NCBI RefSeq assembly: GCF_950023065.1
Contig: NC_088681.1
Location: 34,506,836-34,570,835 of the forward strand
Origin: Planococcus citri
Taxonomy: Eukaryota > Arthropoda > Insecta > Hemiptera > Pseudococcidae
Length of the DNA stretch: 64,000 nucleotides
Direction: 5' to 3'
The notes below the pieces were generated by a model, which was given only the letters and a program-made list of their open reading frames with translations, did no database searches and was not told the DNA's origin. The translations under genes were made by a program, and so were the position numbers. Shown in pieces: positions 26,601 to 38,600 of this stretch; the first letter of the stretch is position 1; the number at the start of each line of letters is the position of its first letter.

Positions 26601-29600
26601 AAAGAAAGAAGGGAGGTACCTAACCGTCAGAAAATGGACCACATCAAACTCGAATTGATCTCGATCCTTTGATCAGATAAATGCACCTCAATGAAAAAAC
26701 AAATACATAGGTAAGCAAGCACACGAATTTTCAAATTCAAATCAACCATTCCACAAAACCCGACCATATAGGTATCTGGATTAACACGCTATAGAAATTA
26801 TTCAAACGTATCTCTCGCTTGGGTATACTTATGTATAGGCACAATTCTATCCACGCTATTCGCCATTTAATCATTCAAACCTCGGGCGGCAGTTAAGGCC
26901 CCACATCTTGTTGTAAAATTAGACCCAAACGCCTCTCGGATTCATCATTTATCAAATGATTCTGCTAACATTAGCGTGACAGTTAACACGCTCAAAGAGC
27001 ATACAGAACTAGTCTACGGTCTATGAGTACGTACGATTTATAGCACGTAAAACACGTAAGCTCGTCCTTGAATATCTGATTACCAAGGTACCTTTATGAT
27101 GTACGTGAAAATCGCCTAAAATTACCAACGTGTAGTCGGTTTGAAGATTCATCAGAACAGACAAACGATTCTAGGTAATACTGCGTCATCTTGGTCGGTA
27201 AAAAGCACATATGCATATAGGAATCATTCATAAAATAAAATATCAATTGGCTGGTTGAGATGAAAAAATAAATAAATAAAAGAATGCAATTTAATTTCAC
27301 CAAATCTGAATAAATTAACGTTTCCTGGAACTTCCCATTGTTTAGATGCTACTTTACATCGATCTAAATTGTATTTTGTGCTCGCTTAAGGCCATATTTC
27401 CAGTAACCCAAATCCTAAGTGTTCTCGAACGATAATATAGTTTTTTCAGGCAAACCTCCTCTTTTTTTCTATTCTCACTCATTTTCAAAAAAATAAAAAA
27501 ACAATTGCTTGAACTAATTAGCTGCAGAGGTCAAATTTAAAAATGAATAGGTACATACCTCTACGTACATATTTTAAAATGCCGACAAATCTCTCGTTAA
27601 TCTGAAAGACAAATGAATTTAACGTGTTGTCCAGTTTTTGATTATGTATCTGCTGCTTGGAAGAGAAAATGATCTTCACCCGATAAAATTCTCAGAGTCC
27701 ATAAATTCCAAAACAAACTAAAAAGCACTCGAATTGTAAATTTTTTAGCATCATTGGCTTGACAATTTTGGAAATCCTCAGAAAACGTATCCTAAGAATC
27801 CGTAAAAATTAAAAATAGTTAAGGAGCTGAACATGCTACAAAAATTAAAAATGGGTCAAAAACAATTTCTGTGAATCGAAAACAAACCATTCCTACTTCA
27901 CAAAATTACAAAAATTATCCATAAAAATGCTACGTATACTATTTTCCTTCAAATTATCCAAACAAAATAAACATAAATGAATTTTCTCGCGCAAAACGAA
28001 ATGTATTTTGAGTCATACCTAAATTTTTTAGATTAAAAAAAATACAGGTCCAAAATTTGAAAAATACAGATCTCGAAAATTCGAATACTTACCTGAATGG
28101 ATTTTTGAATCAATTACATAAGATTAAGAGACATGTACGAAGTCGAATTTAAGCATCTATCGATCCATAAACTTCGCGTTAAATTTTCACTTACACCAAC
28201 ATAATGCATCGAATTAGCATAAAACCAGTGTTTTAGGTACCTATACATTGCATTAGAAATTTTCAAAATGACCAACTGCATGCATTAATGTCTTTAAATA
28301 TGCAAAAATATGCGCTATCAGTTTTTTTTAGAAGTAAAATTCATTAAAACATGAAGATTTTGAAAGCTCACATCACGAGACTGATATAGTCCTAGGAGAA
28401 AATCCATTAACAGAGTCTCAAAGAAAATAAATTGGAAATTCAGAACTGAGGAGGTGGATAGCAGAACGCAATAACTCCATTTTTGTTTTTTTTTTGGGGA
28501 AATTAGGAAAAATGGCCAGGAGGGGAAGGGTGGGGGGTCGAGTTCCAAAATTGGTGTCAAATGAAAGGGGAGGGGGCCATAAATAAAATTTCCACTCAAT
28601 TTCAAAATTTTGGTCGCCTGGGTAAGCACAGAGAGGAAAAGAAAAAAAAGTTATTGCGTTTTGAACGCAAATTTTTTTTGGGTGTTTTTCTGCAAAAAAA
28701 ACGTATTTTTTATTTGTAGAAATTGAAAAATTATAGAAAAAAAGTATGTTTAATCGAAAATTTTCAATACAAAACTGGAATGCGAAATTCAAACAATTCC
28801 TGTCTGTGATATAGCATTCAAAGAGTGGGAATGAAAGCACAATTTTTTTTAGTAACTCCTACCCAATGAGTTTCAGTATCTACCCGATGAAAAAAAAACA
28901 GTGTTACCACATCTGCGCAACTGAAATGTATAAAAAGTAGTGGAGTTATTGCGTTTTGCAAACAAAATCTCATTTTTTAATGCATTTAGCTCTAAAATCA
29001 GACTTGTTTTCCTCGATTGCGCTATGATATTCAACTGATAGACAAAATCTGACACCGGGAATGGATTTCCCGTTGAATTTTACATAAGGATAGATATCTA
29101 ACTCAATTTTCGTAATTTTGGAGTTATTGCGTTCTGCTATCCACCTCCTCAACTGTTGGTTAAAATTTGAAAATATAAATCTCATATCTGGTCCCTCGTG
29201 ATAAAAGATTAATTTTTTGCGATAAGTTTAAAAATCGAAATTCATCATTTAAAAATCAAAAAACGTTATAAGTAAAAGCCAGTTTATAAGTTCTCTTGAA
29301 CACACTCATTCAATGGGCCAAGTTAGCCCAGTAGGTAAAGCAATTGCCCAGTAAACGAGATATCTGGGTTCGAATCCCTTAGCAAGAGCAATAATAATCG
29401 TGTACAGTTCTGTACACAAAACACCACACCTCATCAGCCAAAAGCAGAGATATGTACAATATAAAATGCGTGTCAACGCTATCTGTCGTGAACCTGAACG
29501 ATCAGTTGTTCGCTGATTGCAAGTAGGTTTCTGCTTATAGCTTTTTATTACATTTTGAAAACTTCACAGCTACCAGAGATGTATCGAAATTACCTTTGAA

Positions 29601-32600
29601 ATTAAGGGACAGGGAGTGACCTAGGTGAAAACCCCCAACTGAAAATACCCAAAATTCTCAATCAACCAAAAATTAAAGGCGGTCCCAACAATTTTGGGGG
29701 GAGGGGGACGAATTCTGTAGTTTTGAATATTTACCTAATCATTTGATAACAAAGTCAACAAAATGAACATCTTTGGTAATTTTCATTAAAAACATGAAAG
29801 TACAAATATGTACGAGTATTCAGTTTTTTAGTTGACCACTAAAATCGCGTCAATTTTCTAACTGACAATTAGTGGAAAATCCTCACAAAGAGGCACAGTT
29901 CTCCAATCCTCTTCATCTAAGTATTATTGTATTTTTTTTTGGTAGATCTGATAGATCTTCCATATTTCAGCCTGAACCGCCATCGCAATCTTTTTCTTAT
30001 GGAGATAAACATTTAAAAGTATGGGAAAGCAGTCTTCTTTAGCATAATATGAATATGGTTATTCCAAACTGATCGTAGCCTAAACTTTGACTTCAACTTT
30101 TTGTCCTGAAAATTTTCTTAGCTGAAGAATTTTTCAGCTGAAAATTGAAATCAACAACCTGGAGAAAGTTAACGCATGAAAGACCTGTAGAGTATTGAAA
30201 AGGATGCGATGGTAACCGAAATGCCAAAAATTTGGAAAATCACTATTTCATTTTCAGACATTTTTTCGCTGCGCTTCGTTGACTTTCTCAGCTCTAAAAC
30301 TAAAAATGTTGACAACTACTAAAATTTCCCCAATTCAAAAATCTTTTAAAATTGTAAACTAAAATGAATACTTTGATCAAACTTGATACATAAAGTATAG
30401 TACTTGAAGCAGGCTTGGGGAGGGGGGAGGGGGTTAAAAAACTTTAAAACGCTGGGAAATCATTATTCCAGTCATTTTTACACAATTTTTCACTGGGTTG
30501 ACTGCCTTAGCCTTAAAACTAGAAAACACGTGAAAAGTTAATCTCAGAGAATACCTATTTAATTACACTAAAGGGCCCATTTGCAAGAATCAATGTGACC
30601 CAAAATTTTAAAAAACAATAAAAATTCGTCCAATTTACAATTTTTTCGAATAAATAAATTAGATGAACATTCTGCTTGTTACAACATTTTTTTGAATTTT
30701 TTCCACAATTTATAAATAGAACATTGACTGAAAATAAACCCACAGGTCTCTCGCATTACAACCATTTCACTTCGATTCTAGTTTCAAATGCAAACCTGTT
30801 AATCACCTCATTAAAAACAAAATTAAACCACGTCCGAAATGTGTTTTGGAGTTGGACCCGAAGTCGTGAACTGATACCATCACATGAACATCGAACAAAC
30901 TTCGAACGAAGGCAGCGATGCAAAAAATCATAACCAGTTAGCGCGCCATTGCAAATTTTACGATCGAAGCGAGTGAAATGAAAAGTGATCATGTAATAAG
31001 AATAAATAAAGAGTCGTTGGTTAAATATCATTAACTGCTGGGTACGTACGGCGGATGTATTCCGTTATGCAAAAAACTATCAGGCTCGTAAAATGAAAAA
31101 AACAGATAAAGAAAGAAAAGTCGGCCATAATTTAGCAAATAAACCAGTAGTAGCGAAATATCTGCTATTGAATGCGATGCATTTAGCATTAGCAGTACAT
31201 AATAATACGTACTGTACATCTACATAATATGTAGTACAAGGAGGCGAAGTTTACAATGTGTACATACGGGCGTTAATTTTTCGAAGGTTGCATGGACATG
31301 GGCAGCATTATGGCAAAGAAACAGTTTAGAGAGTCCTGCTACACACTATAAATAAATCGCACTCGGAATTTAGAGTTTTTTTTTCTGCCTCTCATTCCAG
31401 TAGATGTATTTGTTGCGGCGATGAAGGGAAATGCAAGCTTCCAAAAATGATCGTACAATGTTGTGTGCCAAAATCACCGTTATCGACGCCTAGAAAATGT
31501 GGTACCTACGAAAGTTTACACGTTCCATGTATACGTTTACGTACTCGTACCTTAAGCCCCACAGTAGCTCGTTCTAATGCTGCGATGCTGTTTTGGTTAT
31601 TTTCACGTCGTCACTGGGCGATCGAGATCGAATTTTAAACTACCGCAGAGTAAATTGTTATGGTTGGCAGTGTGAATGGATTATTTTTTAATACGATTGT
31701 ATACGCATTAACATGCGGAGCCGTATATATGTATACGTAATTACGACACCACTAGGTATATCCATCTATGTCCGGTAGGTACATGTGGACGAAGAAGGCG
31801 CCGCACGCTTCCACCGTACGTTCAGAACGTATCGGTATCGCAGTTCGGAGATGCGTAGCGTTTATAGTACGAAAGGAAGCGCACGCCACTACCGCAAACA
31901 AATGATTATTATTTATGAAACTAATTCACCATGTGTTTCCATTTAGCCAGTAGACAAAAAAGGCGTTCGTAGTATTTCCGGTATCATCGTCGCATCAATG
32001 ACTGAAATGTAAACTAACATTACATTGACCCAACAACCAACGATTAATACTGATAATTTGTTTAGATTTGGAATTAGTATTCAAATCAGGCAGCCTTGGC
32101 TTGGGTGTATCGATGATGGATGAAAGAGCATTGATGATTAGAATAGTGAATCAGTTCCACCAATCATTGAAGATTGGTGGTTGTTGTGATCTACGAGCAT
32201 CATACCTGCAGTTGAAGAGAATTATAGCTCCAGCTGACTCACTCAGTTCTAATTTGAAATGTTTCATTGAAGAAATTTTCAAAGTAATATTTCATGAAAG
32301 GGTAATAAATCCTTTGCTGAAAGCATTTTTTCCTCAAAGAGATGTGATCCTGACCCACTTGAAACTCAAAAGTAGAAAAAGTGTTCATCGAGTTGAAAAT
32401 TGTTGGAAAATTTTTGATGTTTCATCCAAACCATTTTTCCTTGGATCATCCAAAGCAAAAAATTGTTGACAATAACAAGATAAAATTGGGGTAAAATTAC
32501 AACTCTAAACATTTTAGAAATTTATGCAGTCCAATACACAACATCATAATAAGATGTAATTTTAAAATATAAGGTATATATCAAGAGTAGGTATACTTTT

Positions 32601-35600
32601 TCTGTGAAACAGAACCGGAATTTCAAAAATAATGAGCGAGTCATTTTAAAAACATTTTTTTGTAAGAAGAGAGAGGGGCAACATTTTTTTCAAGGAGAAG
32701 ATTTTTCCAATTTTTAAATAAAATTCAACATCAAAAAGGAATGAAAAGATCAAAATTCCAGAGGATGAAAAAAATGAATGGAAAAATTTCAAAGTTTGCA
32801 GGTTAGAAAATGAAAAAAAGTAGAACGTATTTTGGCAAAAAAAAAAAAGGGTCGAAAATAGAAAAGACTAGGTAGTATGTAGATAACTGAGATAACAGAA
32901 CTGCTGGACATCCTGTACAGTGACAGCTGTATAATAAATTACAAAAGCTAAAATGAACAGAATTTTGTAAAAATGATTCGAAAATTGCTCAAAATTCCAT
33001 GCAAAAAATTGCAAAAGCATCAAAAAAAATTATAATAATACAAAAAATCACGAAAAACTTAATATCATCAAATCGAATAAAAGTTTTCAAAAAGTTAATG
33101 AAATTTTAACAAAGTTGAGCAAAACATGACAAATCTTCCTAAAAAGTTGAAATATCGCGAAAACCTTTTCAAATACCTAACAAAAAAACAATTGAAAAAT
33201 ATCCACCAAAAAAATCTATTCACCTACAGGGGAGGGGATGTATCCCAACTGGCAGAAAAATTTCTGAGCCGCAAAAAATGTTAGGTACTTACCAAAGAGC
33301 ATTTTTTGATTTTTGGCGAATTTTTAAAATTTTAATTATGTAGGTTCAAAAATAGGAAAATAATCCGAATTTTAACAAATTGACTCAGACAACTGTTTGG
33401 TGTATACCAACACTATTTTCGACTTTCCGAATTGATTAGAAATGGTTTGAACCATTTTGAGTCGTTCTATATAGATTCCAGAAACTTTTCAAAGTTGCCA
33501 AAAATTTTACCCAATGAAGTTGAAAAGCTATTACTTTATCCTGATTTCAGCATGCTGAGTCTATGGGACGTGGTTTTAAGGAATTCTAGAACTATCAGCC
33601 ATATTTTGGAAATTTTAGATTTTGAAAAACAAAACAAAAGGCGACACTCTTACAAAATGCACAAATTTTGAGGCGTTTTTTTTTTCTCGAAAATTGGAAG
33701 TAGAATAAAAATACTGGAGGCTCCAGAACTACCTACTAAAAACGATGTAGACCCATTCCTACTTGATTAGAGGGGTTGGAAATTTGCTACATAAACCAAA
33801 TTTCAGATTTTTAAGTTGATTTGGTAAAATTGTCGATTCTTTCCAATATTTGGCCTGCCTTTTAATTTTTAAAAATTATCTGAAAATTGAAAAATTCACT
33901 TGGGCGCCTGAAATTTTGGCTGAAGATGTATTTTTTTATGCTCTTTCGACTCAGCCTTGCTCAATTGAAAAGTTTGAGAAGTCATTTCCTTAGGTATCTA
34001 AAAAAGCTGGCGGATATTTATGAAAAAAGTCATGAAATTACATCAAAAGATTGATAAAAATTTCAAATCTGGGGTTTGATTTCTTCTCACAGGTGTAAAT
34101 TTTTTGGAAAAAACCAAATTCACTTGGGCGCCTGAAATTTTGGCTGAAGATGTATTTTTTTATGCTCTTTCGACTCAGCCTTGCTCAATTGAAAAGTTTG
34201 AGAAGTCATTTCCTTAGGTACTATCTAAAAAAGCTGGCGGATATTTATGAAAAAAGTCATGAAATTACATCAAAAGATTGATAAAAATTTCAAATCTGGG
34301 GTTTGATTTCTTCTCACAGGTGTACATTTTTTGGAAAAAACCAGTCTGAGAAATTTTATAAAGAACTGTGTTGGCTTATCATTTTGAACTCTGCTGTCAG
34401 GGTGATATAAAATTCAAAAAAATTGAAACCACGAATTGAAAGTCATCGAATCTTCCGGAAGTGATTTTCAAATTTTTAAAATTTTCAAGTGTTCCACTGA
34501 CTCTGCATACCACAAATTTTAGAACAAACCCATTAAATTCACAAATGCAATCGTATACCTATATCTCAAACAACTACGTCGAAACAATCAACATTTTAAT
34601 TTACACACGATATCTCTATAGTGTAGGTCCAGGTACCTGAAATCATTTTATTATCAATTACCTATATTCTCAAATAAAAGATGATGTTCGCGCCTCAGAA
34701 CACTACCAAAAGGATCGAAATTACCGAGTCACGCTTTCTTTTCACTCGCAGGTATTTGTTTTTTCATTCGGCTCGTAATTGGCGAAAGATTCCTTCGAGG
34801 AAAAAAGAATCATAATAATTATACAGTCTCATTGGCACGTACGTATTAAAATACCACCGTAACGAATCCACTTCAAATGGGCAGCTCGTGTGCCGCTTTC
34901 TTGATATACTTATATGTACCTTAACTTAGCATGTCAGTAATTCACTTACAAACAACACTACATCCTATTCTCTAGAATACTACAAGGTGTTTCTGCAACG
35001 ACGTAGGTAGGTATCTACTTGTAAAATTTCTGCCGAAAAAATACCATACTTTTGGATAAGTTGCCAAAAATGATGCATTCGCCGATGAAAAATTCCATTT
35101 GTATGAAAGTTCTTTGACTTCTATGACGCATCTGCCCATAAATTCAATAGAAACCCATCGTATTGGCGAGCACCCTTATGATAGTTACAAAAACCAACCG
35201 CCACGTGACTTGACAGGTGACTTATCATAATTTTTATACGAGTTCCGCGATTGTGTTGATGTTGCGGACAAATTCGTATACAATATTAGCACTTTCGAGC
35301 ATATAGAACAACTTGCGATCGTTTTACATAAGAAAGCGTTATTCAATTTAAAAATAACCGCAATGAATATGAATACCATGACGCCGCACTGACACAATGC
35401 AACACTTGCCAGAAATTTGAATTTATAAACGTACAGCAAATATGCCTATAGCTTATGCTAAGTTGTATTTATTTTTTGGAAAAAAATTTCCGATTTCTAT
35501 TATCCTACATCTTTCCTCATTTGTGGGAGTCTCATTCGACGCTCGAGTATTCATTCAAAACTAAATATATCTAAAAGAACTATTCGATTTGGTCTTATGC

Positions 35601-38600
35601 AGCATATTCGTCGTCTTTCTGCTGCGTACATTCGATATGTACGTGTGCGTTTTATTTCGAGTTTTATTACATGGCGTATTAGTTTTTCAAATGGAAATTA
35701 CTGTCGTTAAAAACTTCAATAAGCAAGTTGAATATTCTCATTTAGTACTTTTCGTTTCGAAACAGCGTGTTTTAATTCCATGAACGATAAAACAGTACTT
35801 AATATTTCCGCAAAAATTTGGGACATTTGAGCGAAAAATATCTATTGATAAAATCGTCTGGTTGGATAACTAATTAAATTATATAGTATACAAAAATACA
35901 TATAAAAATAACATTTCGTACTATGAAGATGAAGCCACATTGCTGTTGTAGGTACTGCTTGTCGATCGGAAATTGGTCAAATTTATAGCCCAAATAGACA
36001 CGTTTAAAACGAATGAACTATTTGAATAAAAATCATCCGTCAGATTGATAAAGATACCTAACGAAGATGAAGAGGGAAAATTTTATATACATATTCTAAG
36101 TTGATTGAGAAAGCTGTCAATTTTAACGATTTTTTTTTTCATTTTCAATTTGAATAATTATTTTGTTGCTGGGTGGAGAAGACTTACAAGATATCGTACA
36201 CTCCCGTCAAATTAGATTTGGACTGATCAAAGAGCACTGTGAAACTTTTTATTATTTTTTTTTTCAAGTGTCAATGATCTTAAAGAAAGAAGTAGGAGAT
36301 GATCACTTTTAACAAGAACATTTTAAACTGTTTCAGTTCCATAAATTTTTGACATTTTCTTGAGGAGTTGCAAAAAATGATGTTTTAATAAATGTAAAAA
36401 TCGAACAAAGTTTTAATCACATTAACTAAAAAATTGCATACATTTTTTCAAACTCATGGAGTTCCACAAAAGCATTGAACGTCGGCTTCGAAATTTTTTC
36501 ATCGAAGATTACAGTCGAGTAAGCACAGCGATTCATTTCAGAAATTTTCCTAGCGTTTGTCTGATATAGTATTTGCATTTGAACAGACGAATTCACAAGT
36601 ACACAGATATCGTCACACTGATTTTTTTTTTTTTGAAAATGAGTCTACCACACATGTTTTTAACCTAATACGTATGAGGAAAATTTCATTGCGTCAGTTC
36701 CCAAATGATTCTAGTTTGTATAATTTATTGCAAGTCACATGTTTGATTAATGACATATCTTACCTACACGCAATTTTTTCAACAATCTGGCGGATTTCGC
36801 ATCGCAAAAAATCGTAAAAAAATCCATTTTCAAGTAGAATTCTACTCATGCAAGGTGTAACGTCGAATAGTATTGAATAATATGAAGAATTTTCGGAAAT
36901 TTGCTTCATTTCCAATCTTCTTTATTGTTTTAATTTCACTGACAAGGGTGACTCGATCTTCATTTAGTCAAGATGATAACGCCAATAAAGAAAACAAACC
37001 ACCACAAGAAGAAGGCACATCAGACAAGCCATTAGAAGCCGACGAAAGTTCCAAGAACAATGCTGGTAATTTTTTTTGAAGTAATCTACATAACCAAATG
37101 AAAATTGAAAAACTGCCAACATTGAAATTGAAAAAATTATTCAACAAGGTATAATTGTTTTATAATCTAAATGTGCACTCCAAAGACTTTTGGAAAAAAG
37201 AAACGATAACGTTGGTTCCGGTTTATTCTATACGAATGGCACTTCCCAAATCGAATCAATAATGACCCATTTGGATTTCCAAATTTGTAATAGAGGGTAC
37301 TTAAATCGATATTAAAAAAATTTAGGGAAATTCTCTTTAAAAATAATTGTTATTCAACCCCAAATTTAAAATTTGAACCGATTTGGTCTATAAGCACAGC
37401 CACTCTTTTTCGTATTAACACACAAAAAGGAATCTCCTGCGGATAAAGAGAAAGATTGATACTCAAATAAACAATAGTACCAGTACTTTTCTCGAATAGG
37501 TTAGATTATGATAGTATACCTACTTCTAACAATACACATCTGCTTCAAAATGAAATTCGAGTTTTATTAATGCGTTTTACAGACATTGCATTCATCAAAA
37601 TAATGTGTTTGTTCAGCTGCAAAACTAGTAAACATCTCATTTTAGTTTTATTTTACTACAAGGCGAAAATTTTCGTCAACAGATAAAGGCAAAAAACGTC
37701 TCAATTGTTTCTATCCGTAGAATTCAGAACTGCCTAGTCACCATGAAGAGTTCAATATGTATTATGAATATTTTCAGAATACCTAAATTTATTAAGCTTA
37801 ATTTTCATTTTAATTATTTCAGTTCCGTCTGGAAGCGCGTCCGTACATGAAATTCAGTCAGCTATTGATCCACCTCAAAATACCAACCCTCAAGAAACAG
37901 ATACTCCGAACGATAAATCCAAAAAAAATGAAACTGCAGACACTACACAACCATCTAATCCACAACTTACAAAAAGTCAATCTGTGAAAAAAACGAAAAT
38001 TCCGCAAAATGTTCTCGACTTTCTCAATGAACCAAAGTTACCGGAGGAAGATCGACTAGACACAGATCTTCCTCAGAAGGGTCAAGGAAACAATAATGCT
38101 ACGAATAACAGCACAGATGTTAAACCCGGAGTGCCCCAAGATGATCGATTAATCGATGAACTTTCGCAAAAGGATCTGGAAAATCGATCAGACATCTCAC
38201 AGAAGAATCAACTTGATAAGGAAGCTGCAAGTGAAATCACACAAGAACATGGAGAACGAGGGGTCTTGCAGGGCGATCGATTAGCCACTGAACTTCCACA
38301 GAATGATAAACAAAATGAGGAAGCTGAGAATAAAAGCATAGTAGAAAAAGATTTGACGTTTACGGAGGTATTCGAAGGTGAGTTAAAAATGTATACTTTG
38401 AAAATTCTTCTTCTGCCATAGTTGGATGAATTCTGATTAAGCTACACAAATTAAATCTCAGCTAATTGGGAAAGAGGGAACATTACTTTTTGCATTTGTG
38501 CACAAAATTTCAAGTCAGTAAATAATTTTATTTGCTTGAGGGTAGACTGAGGTAGTGGTTCTATTCAAAGAGGTGGGAATTTGAATACGAGGAGGAATAA

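Larger units (their letters stand above)
14754..36881. other. Most of the 25.8 kb first intron of CCDC141
   Basis: It holds the nested MITEs, the TIR element, the SINE, the tandem duplications and the (CCT)n tract listed separately. Less AT-rich islands at about 16600-17460, 21600-22100 and 31400-32000 stand out and could be regulatory or alternative first exons, but I can support no gene there apart from the weak frame at 32065-32469. Confidence 0.5.

Noticed and set aside
28318..29185. Three to four overlapping minus-strand open frames of 60-140 residues
   Set aside because: They run through the inverted terminal repeats of the 702-bp element, lack splice logic, and show no transposase motif.
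29312..29390. Intact tRNA gene
   Set aside because: The A and B boxes are good, but the flanking bases do not pair into an acceptor stem and no clean anticodon arm forms; a SINE is the better reading.
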